38,993 nt of DNA, taken from Actinomyces sp. (lineage in GTDB: Bacteria > Actinomycetota > Actinomycetes > Actinomycetales > Actinomycetaceae). The stretch spans positions 1 to 38,993 of the forward strand of contig NZ_JAUMUL010000007.1 in the NCBI RefSeq assembly GCF_030530635.1, read 5' to 3'. The position numbers were made by a program, and so were the translations under genes. Positions within the stretch are counted from its first letter, which is position 1; each line of letters begins with the position of its first letter. Shown here in pieces: positions 1-7,097 of this stretch. Below the pieces are notes generated by a model. The model saw only the letters and a program-made list of their open reading frames with translations. It was not told the origin of the DNA and made no database searches.

Positions 1-1
1 G

Positions 2-55
2 GACCTGATCGACCGTCTCAACGACCGCTACCAGAACGTCTACGGCCAACACTGA
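2..55 (+). CDS. C-terminal end of an unidentified protein (partial)
   Basis: An open frame enters from the left edge and ends in TGA at 53-55, giving the tail DLIDRLNDRYQNVYGQH. It is followed by a strong hairpin at 100-140, as expected for the end of a transcription unit. Seventeen residues are too few to name a family. The convergent sugar-catabolism cluster makes a carbohydrate-related gene plausible, but that is only context. Confidence 0.45.
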   Translation, partial: DLIDRLNDRYQNVYGQH

Positions 56-99
56 CGGCTTCGCGCAGACGTTCACGCATCGGCTTCCAATAACCAATA

Positions 100-140
100 T
101 GCCGTAGCCTCCGGATAGGAGTGATCCGGAGGCTACGGCA
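100..140. terminator. Bidirectional terminator-like hairpin
   Basis: A perfect 17-bp inverted repeat: arm TGCCGTAGCCTCCGGAT at 100-116, seven-base loop at 117-123, complementary arm at 124-140. It lies between the stop of the plus-strand partial gene (55) and the stop of the minus-strand MFS gene (197), so it can serve both converging transcripts. There is no long T-run on either side, as is common in high-GC actinobacteria. A smaller hairpin (GTGGC/GCCAC, 146-160) follows. Confidence 0.8.
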
Positions 141-196
141 TTGACGTGGCGGAGAGCCACAATGGCAGCGGCGTGCCGCCGCGGCGGTTGAGACGC

Positions 197-1597
197 TCAG
201 ATGTCCTCCAGTGACGCCCCCTTGGTCTCACGTGCGAACAGGTAGACCACGCCACCCAGGAAGAGCAGCCCGGCGAAGATGATGAAGGGCACGAACACCA
301 CTTCATGACTCAACTCGGCCGAACCCACCAGGGCGCCCACGAAGTACGGCCCCACCACCTTGGCGATGGCGCCGATTCCGTAGCCCAGGCCCAGCCCGGT
401 GGAGCGGGCCTCGGTGGGGAACTGCTCACCGCCGAAGGCGTTGAGGATGCCGAAGGCGCCGTCGCCGAACATCATGACGATGAAGATGCCGGCGAAGAAC
501 ACGTACCCGGCATTGCCGATTTCTCCGTCGGACGTAACCATCCGGGTGGAGAAGGCGGCGATCAGGGCACCGACGGCGCCGATCATGCCGCAGCCGAACA
601 TGGTCCAGCGCCGCCCGATCTTGTCCGAGATCCAGGCCGAACCGAGCCGTCCGAGCAGGTCTCCGAGCGAGACGAACATGAACAGGGTCGCCACGGTGCC
701 AGCCCCGAACTTGAACGACTGCCCCAGCAGCGTCTGCCCCCAGGACTGCACCGTGAAGGAGCCCATGATGAAGCAGAAGGAGCCGAGTGCAACCACCAGC
801 AGCTGCTTGGGGTACCTGGCGAAGATGACCGCATAGGAGGCGGAGGACTTCTGTGGCAGCTCCGGCAGATCGGCGACCTGTTCCACCGGGATCTCCATGG
901 CCCACGCATAGGCCTCCTTCGCCTCGCGCTCACGCCCCCGCGACTGCAGGAAGCGGGGCGACTCGGGGATGAAGCGCGCCCAGGCGAGCAGCACGATCGG
1001 AATGCAGCCGACGGCGATCAGGCCGCGCCACCCCAGGGGGCCGCCGAGATACTTGGTCACCAGTCCGCCCAGGAAGATGCCGGCGGGGATGAATACGCTG
1101 GTCAGTCCGGCCAGCAGACCTCGCTGCTTGGCGGGCACGAACTCCTGCACAAATGGCACGGAGGTAATGTTCAGGCCACCGACGCCGAAGCCCACGCCGG
1201 TGCGCAGAATCGTCAGCAGGACCCAACCGTTGACCGGGGTGAAGGCAGAGCCTGCCGTGAACACCACCAGTACGACAATGCACCAGATGAAGGCGTGCTT
1301 GCGGCCGAACACGTCCGCCAGCCGCCCCCAGGTGATTGAGCCCAGCACGGTGCCCAGTCCCGCGCCGGCCAGGATCACGCCCGATTGGAAGCCGGTCAGA
1401 TTCCATCCGGGTGTCTCGATGAGGAGATTGATGATGAAGCCAATGAGAAACAAGTCGAAGAACTCCGACACATTGCCGACGATCGCCATGCCGATCAGGG
1501 ACTTCTGGTGTCCGGAGAGGCGGTGATTGTCGATTTGCTCAGGAGCGGTCTTCCCCTGTGGCGCTACATGCGCCGTTGCCTGTGTACTCATATCCAT
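197..1597 (-). CDS. MFS family sugar/organic-acid transporter
   Basis: A 466-residue integral membrane permease with about 12 predicted hydrophobic segments and a cytoplasmic N-terminus of about 30 residues. The MFS signature GRLADVFGRK lies at residues 91-100 in the loop after the second helix. PESPRF (211-216) before the central loop is typical of the sugar-porter/organic-acid-symporter side of the superfamily. The second half repeats the signature as SDKIGRRW. It is the last gene of the minus-strand cluster, 75 bases after the PfkB kinase, so it probably imports the cluster's substrate unphosphorylated by proton symport. The start is either the ATG at 1597 or the in-frame ATG six bases later; no strong ribosome binding site separates them. 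Substrate cannot be read from sequence. Confidence 0.9.
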   Translation of the reverse strand: MDMSTQATAHVAPQGKTAPEQIDNHRLSGHQKSLIGMAIVGNVSEFFDLFLIGFIINLLIETPGWNLTGFQSGVILAGAGLGTVLGSITWGRLADVFGRKHAFIWCIVVLVVFTAGSAFTPVNGWVLLTILRTGVGFGVGGLNITSVPFVQEFVPAKQRGLLAGLTSVFIPAGIFLGGLVTKYLGGPLGWRGLIAVGCIPIVLLAWARFIPESPRFLQSRGREREAKEAYAWAMEIPVEQVADLPELPQKSSASYAVIFARYPKQLLVVALGSFCFIMGSFTVQSWGQTLLGQSFKFGAGTVATLFMFVSLGDLLGRLGSAWISDKIGRRWTMFGCGMIGAVGALIAAFSTRMVTSDGEIGNAGYVFFAGIFIVMMFGDGAFGILNAFGGEQFPTEARSTGLGLGYGIGAIAKVVGPYFVGALVGSAELSHEVVFVPFIIFAGLLFLGGVVYLFARETKGASLEDI

Positions 1598-1672
1598 TTT
1601 TATTCTTTCAGTCTGACTGGCAGGAAGAGGATGGGCCGGGACGAGCCTGGGCGCGCACCGACCGTGCGGCTT

Positions 1673-2620
1673 TCAACGCACGATGTCCGTGCTCTGCAGG
1701 GTCTGCAGCTCGCCGGGACGTACGTGCGTGAGATCGCCGTGGTGCGTCAGCGCTATCTGGGCAACCTTGGTGCCCATCTCGATGCCCCGCTCGACGTCAT
1801 CGTCCAGCCAGCCGTGCAGGGTGCCGGCGACGAAGGAGTCACCGGCACCGGGCCGGTCGATCACCGGCACGGAGTGGATATCGAAAGTGCGGTCCTTGAC
1901 CGCCGTTGACAGGTAGGTACCGGCACGACCGTCGGTGGAGACCACCGTGGGCACACCCATCTCCTCGCGCAGGGCGCGGCAGGCCTGCACATCCGGCTTG
2001 TCGATGCCGAAGACGACCCTCGCGTCCGTGCGCGAGCAGAACAGGATCGACGATTTTCGCGCAATCGGCTCCAAGGTCGCCCGCGCCTGCTCCCCGCTCC
2101 AGAGCAAGGAGCGGAAATTGACGTCCAGGGCGACGTCCACGCCCCGCTCGCCGGCGGCGTCGGCGAAGTAGCGCACCACCCGAGCGGTGTCGGGGGTCAG
2201 CGCGGCGGTGATGCCGGTCAGAAAGACGATGCGGGTGTCCAGTAGGGCGTCCCAATCGATCTCCTCCGGTGTGATGGTGCGGAAGGGCGTGTGCAGGCGG
2301 TCGTAGGTCACCTTGCCCGGCAGCGGGAACTCGCCCGGCTCCAGGAAGTACAGGGCCACCCGGCCCTCCTCCGTCATCACCGTGTGGCGAATGTCCACGC
2401 CGACGGCGGAGTACTCCAGGGCGATACGGTCGGCGAGTTCTCCCTTGGGCAGTTTGGAGGCCCAGGCGGTGGAGCGACCGAGCTGGCTGAGTAGGCCGGC
2501 GACATTGGCCTCGGAGCCGGCGGCGGTCATGCGCAGGGAGCGGGCAGTGGCCAGCCGCTCGCCGCGTTCGCAGGTGAGGCGGATCTGCCCCTCACCGATG
2601 GTGGTCAGGTCGTACGTCAT
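1673..2620 (-). CDS. PfkB-family carbohydrate kinase (KdgK-like)
   Basis: A 315-residue cytosolic ribokinase/PfkB-fold kinase transferring the ATP gamma-phosphate to a sugar or sugar acid. The N-terminal substrate-side motif GSEANVAGLLSQLG begins at residue 35. The C-terminal signature DRPGAGDSFVAGTLHGWL contains the anion hole GAGD (258-261) with catalytic-base candidate Asp261. Overall layout (LTGITAAL, DVNFRSLLW) resembles 2-keto-3-deoxygluconate kinases, but specificity in this family is hard to infer. The start is supported by AAGGA 7-8 bases upstream on the minus strand. It lies between the epimerase and the MFS permease, so it is the natural candidate to phosphorylate the imported substrate, a job done by the PTS in the E. 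coli ula system. Confidence 0.88.
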   Translation of the reverse strand: MTYDLTTIGEGQIRLTCERGERLATARSLRMTAAGSEANVAGLLSQLGRSTAWASKLPKGELADRIALEYSAVGVDIRHTVMTEEGRVALYFLEPGEFPLPGKVTYDRLHTPFRTITPEEIDWDALLDTRIVFLTGITAALTPDTARVVRYFADAAGERGVDVALDVNFRSLLWSGEQARATLEPIARKSSILFCSRTDARVVFGIDKPDVQACRALREEMGVPTVVSTDGRAGTYLSTAVKDRTFDIHSVPVIDRPGAGDSFVAGTLHGWLDDDVERGIEMGTKVAQIALTHHGDLTHVRPGELQTLQSTDIVR

Positions 2621-2746
2621 GATTCGGGTCCTTCTGTTTGGCTGTGTCTGGCCGCGTGCGCGGCGTTACAGCTGCCTTTCTGGTTCTGCATCCGTAGGTG
2701 TTGTTATGGATTGAAAGCGGTCGAAGAGTAACGGTTGTCGCATGGT

Positions 2747-2768
2747 GTGCTCTCGAGACGAGAGGCAC
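2747..2768 (-). terminator. Hairpin 3' of the epimerase gene (weak terminator or processing site)
   Basis: An inverted repeat GTGCTCTCG (2747-2755) / CGAGAGGCAC (2759-2768) pairs over nine bases with one bulge and a three-base loop. On the minus strand it begins 11 bases after the stop of the UlaE-like gene and sits in the 158-base gap before the PfkB kinase. There is no T-run. It may attenuate transcription into the kinase and permease, or stabilise the upstream mRNA. No convincing promoter is visible in the rest of the gap. Confidence 0.4.
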
Positions 2769-2778
2769 GAGAGGGCGC

Positions 2779-3663
2779 TCAAGGTTTCTGGATGGCTATG
2801 CCGGCGCCGGCGGCCTTGCCCTCAATGAACTCGCGGGCGGCGATGCAGCGGGCCACGGAGTCGGGGGCGTCGTCGTTCCACATCTCGATCATGAGCCGAC
2901 CGGTCCAGTGCTGCGCGGCCAGCAGCTCGAAGGACTTGTCCCAGTCGACGATGCCGGTGCCCATCTCCACCCGCCTCGGCTCCCCGCGGCGCACGTCCTT
3001 GGCGTGCATGGCCACCATGTGGCCACGACCGGCCTCCAGTTCGGCGGCGGGGTCCAGCCCCTGCTCGGCGATATTGCCCAGGTCGGGGTACACCTGCAGG
3101 TACGGGGAGTCCACGGCATTGACGAACTCCATAGCCTTGCGGATGGAGGTGACATCGGTGCCGTCTACATTCTCAATCCCCATCACAACCCCCAGGCGCG
3201 AGGCCAGGGGGACGGCGTCGGCAAGCAGCTGGCCGTACCAGCGCTCAGCGTCGGGATGGGGGTCCTCGTAGTAGGCGTAGTACCCGGCCACCTGGATCAC
3301 CGGGGCCCCGAGTTCGTGACACAGTTCCAGCCCCTGGGCCATGACCTCGCGAGCTCGACGCCGCAACTCGGGGTCGGTCGAACCCGGGCCGATGCGCCGG
3401 TGCACCGATAGGCACACCCCGCCGATACCGGTGCCGACCGACTCGGCGGCCTCGCGCACCATGCGGCACTGGCGCGGCCCCCACTGAAGGCGGGCCTCCC
3501 GCTCGGGGGACTCGTCGACCGACAGGTCCAGGAAGGAGAAGCCGGCTTGTGGCACCTGGGCGAGGAAGCTCGCCCAGTCGTCCGCGGTTGCCAGCGAATT
3601 GGCGACCAGGGCCTTCTCGTAGATGCCCAGGCGAATGCCGTCGTCCAGGGTGGCCAAGCTCAT
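2779..3663 (-). CDS. ulaE: UlaE-like L-ribulose-5-phosphate (L-xylulose-5-phosphate) 3-epimerase
   Basis: A 294-residue AP-endonuclease-2/xylose-isomerase-like TIM barrel, close in length to E. coli UlaE (about 284). UlaE landmarks recalled from the family are present in order: LGIYEKAL near the N-terminus, SVDES, CLSVHRRIGPGS, VIQVAGYYAYYE, the metal-ligand Glu in GIENVDG, the Asp in YPDLGN, the His in MHAKD and the C-terminal Glu in IEMWND. All four expected metal ligands (E, D, H, E) are present. The ATG at 3661-3663 overlaps the stop of the upstream UlaD-like gene (ATGA), indicating translational coupling. An upstream extension into the decarboxylase gene would be a different frame and is not credible. 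In ula-type pathways the enzyme interconverts L-xylulose-5-P and L-ribulose-5-P. No L-ribulose-5-P 4-epimerase is visible in the window. Confidence 0.85.
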   Translation of the reverse strand: MSLATLDDGIRLGIYEKALVANSLATADDWASFLAQVPQAGFSFLDLSVDESPEREARLQWGPRQCRMVREAAESVGTGIGGVCLSVHRRIGPGSTDPELRRRAREVMAQGLELCHELGAPVIQVAGYYAYYEDPHPDAERWYGQLLADAVPLASRLGVVMGIENVDGTDVTSIRKAMEFVNAVDSPYLQVYPDLGNIAEQGLDPAAELEAGRGHMVAMHAKDVRRGEPRRVEMGTGIVDWDKSFELLAAQHWTGRLMIEMWNDDAPDSVARCIAAREFIEGKAAGAGIAIQKP

Positions 3664-4328
3664 GACCACACCTCGTCGATGGCGTCGCGCAGGGCGGATG
3701 CGGCTGCTGCCGGATCGTCGGCGCCGACGATCGAACGTCCGGCGATGACGATGCCGACTCTGCGACCGGCGAAGGCCTTTAGGTCCTCCGCACTGATGCC
3801 GCCGGTGACGGTGACCGTGAAGCCCATGTCCGCCAGCTCGTCGACCCGGTCCATGTCCGCGGCCTTCCAGGACAGGTCGCCGGCGGCCTCGCGGTCGCGG
3901 GACCGCTTGACGATGACGTGCTGGACGCCGACGGCGCGCCAGGCGCGGGCCCGGTCCGGGTCGTACCACTCGTCGGCCAGCTCCACCTGCACCTCGCCGT
4001 CGAACTCGGCGGCGACCTTGCAGACCTGCTCGATGGTGGTCATGGAGGCACCGGCCACGCAGGAGATCAGGTCGGCGCCGGCCTCGAAGGCCAGGCGGGC
4101 GATCTTGGCGCCGGCCTCCGCGATGCGCACATCGGCGAGAATCTGCTTGTCCGGGAACAGGGCGCTGATGTTGCGTACCGAGTGGTAGCCCTCGCACAGG
4201 ATCAGGATGGTGCCGCACTCGATGATGTCGACGTACGGCGCCGCCTGCTGCAATGGGCCCAGCGCGCTGGGCTGGTCCAGCGTGTCTAGGGCGATCTGGA
4301 GCCTGGGCGTGTTGCGGGGTTCGCTCAT
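3660..4328 (-). CDS. UlaD-like 3-keto-L-gulonate-6-phosphate decarboxylase with variant active site
   Basis: A 222-residue member of the orotidine-phosphate-decarboxylase suprafamily, aligned by eye with E. coli UlaD over its full length (QIALD, VDIIECGTIL, ILADVRIAEAG, VQVELADEW, RSRDREAAG, MGFTVTVTGG, IAGRSI). Family role: Mg-dependent decarboxylation of 3-keto-L-gulonate-6-P to L-xylulose-5-P. Conserved relative to UlaD numbering are Asp11 (here D15), Glu33 (E37), Asp62 (D66), Glu112 (E117), Arg139 (R144) and the phosphate-binding TGG and GRS. Changed are Lys64 to Arg68, Asp67 to Glu71 and His136 to Lys141, so the suprafamily DxKxxD reads DxRxxE. The reaction may therefore be a variant. 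The gene overlaps ulaE by four bases and follows the phosphotriesterase gene by 15 bases. Confidence 0.82.
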   Translation of the reverse strand: MSEPRNTPRLQIALDTLDQPSALGPLQQAAPYVDIIECGTILILCEGYHSVRNISALFPDKQILADVRIAEAGAKIARLAFEAGADLISCVAGASMTTIEQVCKVAAEFDGEVQVELADEWYDPDRARAWRAVGVQHVIVKRSRDREAAGDLSWKAADMDRVDELADMGFTVTVTGGISAEDLKAFAGRRVGIVIAGRSIVGADDPAAAASALRDAIDEVWS

Positions 4329-4343
4329 TTCAACTCGCCTCGG

Positions 4344-5336
4344 TCAGCCGGCCAGGGGCTCGAAGGCGAAGAACGTGGCGGCGTTGTTCACCAGCAGGTC
4401 CTGGACGTAGTCGGGATCGAAGCCCTCGTCGTCGATCAGGCGCGGGCAGAACACGGCCGGGTCGTAGTCGATCCCGGAGACTGAGCCGTAGGCCTTCTGG
4501 TAGGAGGCCTTGCCCGAGTCGGTGCCGAGCAGGATCTGCTTGCCGTAGCCCTTCTCACCGAGCACCTTGATGAGGTTCACGCGGGCGTTGTCCGGCACGT
4601 ATTTGATGCGGTTGGTGCCGTCGAGCTCAACGTAGGCGCCGAGCTTGGTGATCTGCGCATGGATCCATGGGTCCCAGTTGCGCTGGATGTGCCCGATGGC
4701 GATCTTCTCCGGGGCCACGCCCTGCTCGATCAGGAAGCGGGCCTGCTCTGGACCGCAGGTGCCGGCGGTTACGTGGGTGTTGACGGGTGCGCCGGTCTCC
4801 TTGGAGGCGATGGCGACGGCCTTTCCGGTCTTCACCTCCCAGTCGGTGATCTTGCCGTAGGCGGTGGCCCACTTGATGACGCCGGCGCGCACGTCGGTGC
4901 GCTTGACCAACGGGCCCATGTAGTCGCCCGCGTCAACGCCCTCGACGATGTCGGCGATCAGCAGATCGGCAATCTCGTTGACCGTGTACTGGTTGACCCA
5001 GGACTGACGCCACTCGAGGTAGACCTTCTGCTGGTGGAAGCCGGTGGCCTGGATGACCTGCAGGTCGCGCACCCGGTCAACGACGCGCTTGAGCTTGAGC
5101 ACGCCGCGGCCACAGGACGCCGGGCACATGTCCACGATGGTGGCGTTGGGGGCGAAGCGCTTGGACGCCTCGACGAAGTAGCCGGCCTCCTGTACCGCCT
5201 TGTCCTCGTCTTCCAGAAGATGGTCGGGATCAATGTAGACCTCTCCCGCGCCGACGCGGATGAGGTGGTCGTGGGCGTTGACGACGCCGAGCGTGGACGG
5301 GTCGACGTCGCCATGAATGGTACGGACGATTGCCAT
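4344..5336 (-). CDS. Phosphotriesterase-family metal-dependent hydrolase (candidate lactonase)
   Basis: A 330-residue amidohydrolase-superfamily TIM barrel. The binuclear metal site is complete: HxH in NAHDHL (H22, H24), bridging Lys in GVIKWATAYG (K155), His in NTHVTAG (H188), His in AIGHIQRN (H216) and Asp in LGTDSG (D273). Family members hydrolyse phosphotriesters, acyl-homoserine lactones or sugar (phospho)lactones. It is the first gene of the minus-strand cluster, followed 15 bases later by the UlaD-like decarboxylase, so a sugar lactone or phosphorylated lactone is the most economical substrate guess, taking the role of UlaG. That role is inference. Start ATG at 5334-5336 has AGGGAG about 8 bases upstream. 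Conserved cysteines near CPASCGRGV (71-79) are unusual for soluble lactonases and may mark a subfamily. Confidence 0.83.
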   Translation of the reverse strand: MAIVRTIHGDVDPSTLGVVNAHDHLIRVGAGEVYIDPDHLLEDEDKAVQEAGYFVEASKRFAPNATIVDMCPASCGRGVLKLKRVVDRVRDLQVIQATGFHQQKVYLEWRQSWVNQYTVNEIADLLIADIVEGVDAGDYMGPLVKRTDVRAGVIKWATAYGKITDWEVKTGKAVAIASKETGAPVNTHVTAGTCGPEQARFLIEQGVAPEKIAIGHIQRNWDPWIHAQITKLGAYVELDGTNRIKYVPDNARVNLIKVLGEKGYGKQILLGTDSGKASYQKAYGSVSGIDYDPAVFCPRLIDDEGFDPDYVQDLLVNNAATFFAFEPLAG

Positions 5337-5542
5337 GTGGTTCTCCCTCGAACGGATGAGCAGGGCTGCCGCGTGGTGGTCACCTCCATCGCGGTACCTT
5401 CACGCTAGGTGTGGCAGAAACGCCGCCGAAGCCGCCTGCTGCACATCCGTGCAACCTACGGTTTGATGGAGTGGTGTTCACAACCGGTCTTCCCTCGGGA
5501 ATTCATAGTGGTACCTGAGGATGCTGACGGTAGAATGCAACT
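5337..5542. promoter_or_regulatory. Divergent promoter/operator region between catabolic cluster and SorC regulator
   Basis: This 206-base gap separates two divergent genes and must hold both promoters. A TAGAAT hexamer at 5531-5536 serves the regulator. On the minus strand TAGCGT (5402-5407) is a possible -10 for the cluster. Two palindromic motifs could be operators: TGCAC-ATCC-GTGCA (5440-5453) and the partly symmetric TGTTCACA around 5475-5483. SorC proteins usually bind in such positions as tetramers, with sugar-phosphate effectors. The assignments of operator and minus-strand -10 are tentative. Confidence 0.5.
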
Positions 5543-5545
5543 ATG
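5531..5545 (+). promoter_or_regulatory. -10 hexamer of a leaderless sorC-type mRNA
   Basis: TAGAAT (5531-5536) matches the actinobacterial -10 form TANNNT and is followed by exactly six bases before the ATG at 5543. No Shine-Dalgarno sequence lies in between. Transcription would start at or next to the A of the ATG, giving a leaderless message. No clear -35 is seen. Confidence 0.55.
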
Positions 5546-6499
5546 TGCGCAACCCTGGATCGCGAGCATGCGCGGCTGCTGCTCAACATCGCCCGCCTTT
5601 ACTGGGACGAGGACCTCAGTCAGGATGAGATCGCCGAGCACCTGGGCTACTCGCGCTCCACGGTCTCACGCAAGCTGACCGAGGCACGCAGAGTCGGGAT
5701 CGTCCAGGTGACCGTCGCTCACCCCATCGAACGACTAATGGCATTGGAGGAGCAGCTCACCTCGGCCTTCGGCCTCCAACAGGCTCGCGTCACCGAGGTA
5801 TCCCGTACACTCGTTCCCGGTGTAACCCCCGCCGTTGCCCGGGCCGCGGCGGAGCTGCTGCTCGAGCACTGTGGCTCGAAGTCGGTGATTGCGGTATCCA
5901 ATGGGCGTGCCGTGGCCGCCGTCGTGCATCAAATGCCGGAGCGCACCTGGCCCACCTCGACGGTGGTGGCCATGATCGGATCGGCTGGGGAGTCCTATGA
6001 CCTGGGCGACGGCGCGGATGTGTGCCGCAACCTGGCCATGCGGCTGGGTGGCCGCTACCGGTCACTGACGGTGCCGCTGGTTTTCGACTCACTGAAGCTG
6101 GTGCGCGCCGTACGTCAGGAGGACCAGGTCGCTACCACCCTGGAACTGGCTGCTCGCAGTGACGTCGCCCTGACCGGGATCGGCGCCGTGGGGGAGTCCA
6201 CCAGTCCGCTGCTGCGCAAATGGATGACGCCGCAGGTGGTGCGCGAGTGCCGCCGCCGGGGTGTGGTTGCACACTTGTGCGGGCATCACCTGGACGCCGA
6301 GGGGCGGCACGTGCCCACGGCACTGTGCGAGCGAACCCTGTGCATGGAACCCGAAAGACTGAAGGAGATCCCCTTCGTCGTCGGCGTGGCCGCGGGTGAG
6401 GAGAAGGTGACCGCAATCCGCTCGGCCCTGCGCGGCGGCTACCTCTGCGCACTGGTCACCGACGAGGTCACCGCCCGCGCGGTACTCGAGGGGAACTGA
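5543..6499 (+). CDS. SorC-family sugar-binding transcriptional regulator
   Basis: A 318-residue DNA-binding regulator. An N-terminal helix-turn-helix spans about residues 26-49 (LSQDEIAEHLGYSRSTVSRK), followed by a wing and a long sugar-phosphate-binding domain of the SorC/DeoR-C type (VIAVSNGRAV at about 112, FDSLKLVRAV, ALTGIGAVGES, and the C-terminal VTAIRSALRGGYLCALVTDE where family members bind effector). Length and layout are normal for SorC. It is transcribed away from the phosphotriesterase-ulaD-ulaE cluster across a 206-base gap, the classical arrangement for a local regulator, so it most likely controls that cluster in response to a phosphorylated intermediate and may autoregulate. 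Whether it activates or represses cannot be told. Confidence 0.88.
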   Translation: MCATLDREHARLLLNIARLYWDEDLSQDEIAEHLGYSRSTVSRKLTEARRVGIVQVTVAHPIERLMALEEQLTSAFGLQQARVTEVSRTLVPGVTPAVARAAAELLLEHCGSKSVIAVSNGRAVAAVVHQMPERTWPTSTVVAMIGSAGESYDLGDGADVCRNLAMRLGGRYRSLTVPLVFDSLKLVRAVRQEDQVATTLELAARSDVALTGIGAVGESTSPLLRKWMTPQVVRECRRRGVVAHLCGHHLDAEGRHVPTALCERTLCMEPERLKEIPFVVGVAAGEEKVTAIRSALRGGYLCALVTDEVTARAVLEGN

Positions 6500-7097
6500 G
6501 CGTCCAGCCCGGGGTGCTGCGGAACTGTCAAAAATGATGCCAAAGGCCGCTACGCGCCCCGACCATCTCCGACGAAACGGCGTGATATCAATGGTCTTCG
6601 AATGTCGCAAGCTTCGATCGGTCCCGTTTGTCATCAATTGTGACAGCGATCGGTAGCCTCTCCCTGATGTCTGGTCTACTCCCTGCCTACCTGCCTGGAC
6701 AAGCATCCCAAGCGGCCCGGACAGTGTTCAGAGGCTTAGACATAAGCACAAGGGCGCGATAAAGGTGGAGGGGAGGACTGCCTGCCCATGAGTGACTTGC
6801 GATTCGACAGTCCATCTGGTGCTGCCGGTTTCGTAGGAGGCGCGGCCTTGAACGGGAGGGACAGGTGGAAGCGTGGTGGCAGGAGTCTGAAGGAGATTGA
6901 GGACTCCGAAATCGAGAATGCCGTGCAGGACCGCTGAACAGCGGTACTCGTCGAGGTACAACACCGCACCGCTGTACGACTTGCTCGGAGCCCGGCGCCG
7001 ACTCACTGAGCGCCATGCCGACCTCGGTACGTCATTGATGGCGATCGCGGCAAGTTCCTTGCGCCGACCCATGGGGCAGTGGGGTAGAAAAGGTGCT
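6500..7097. other. 598-base region without a confident gene
   Basis: The stretch is visibly less GC-rich than its surroundings and has poor third-position GC bias in all frames, so the several open frames of 100-200 codons crossing it look like chance. It contains an operator-like inverted repeat TGTCA-TCAATTG-TGACA (6629-6645), two copies of CGATCGGT flanking that repeat (about 6615 and 6648), and a possible 49-codon ORF (6788-6937). I recognise no transposase or other gene remnant. It must also contain the promoter of the oxidoreductase gene at 7098; TAGAAA at 7085-7090 is one candidate -10. Confidence 0.5.
6788..6937 (+). CDS. Possible small ORF, 49 codons, unknown
   Basis: ATG at 6788 opens a 49-residue frame ending TGA at 6935-6937. 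It begins MSDLRFDSPSG and ends with the charged helix-like stretch SLKEIEDSEIENAVQDR. A purine-rich stretch GGAGGGGAGG lies upstream but about 11 bases from the ATG, longer than ideal. Codon choice (TTG, AGT, GTA, AGG, ATT) is unlike neighbouring genes. No family is recognised. It could be a true small protein, a remnant or chance. Confidence 0.2.
   Translation: MSDLRFDSPSGAAGFVGGAALNGRDRWKRGGRSLKEIEDSEIENAVQDR

Noticed and set aside
3664..4218. Upstream extension of the UlaE-like reading frame to 4218
   Set aside because: The extension overlaps the UlaD-like gene and is Arg-rich shadow sequence; the ATGA overlap at 3660-3663 gives the proper start.
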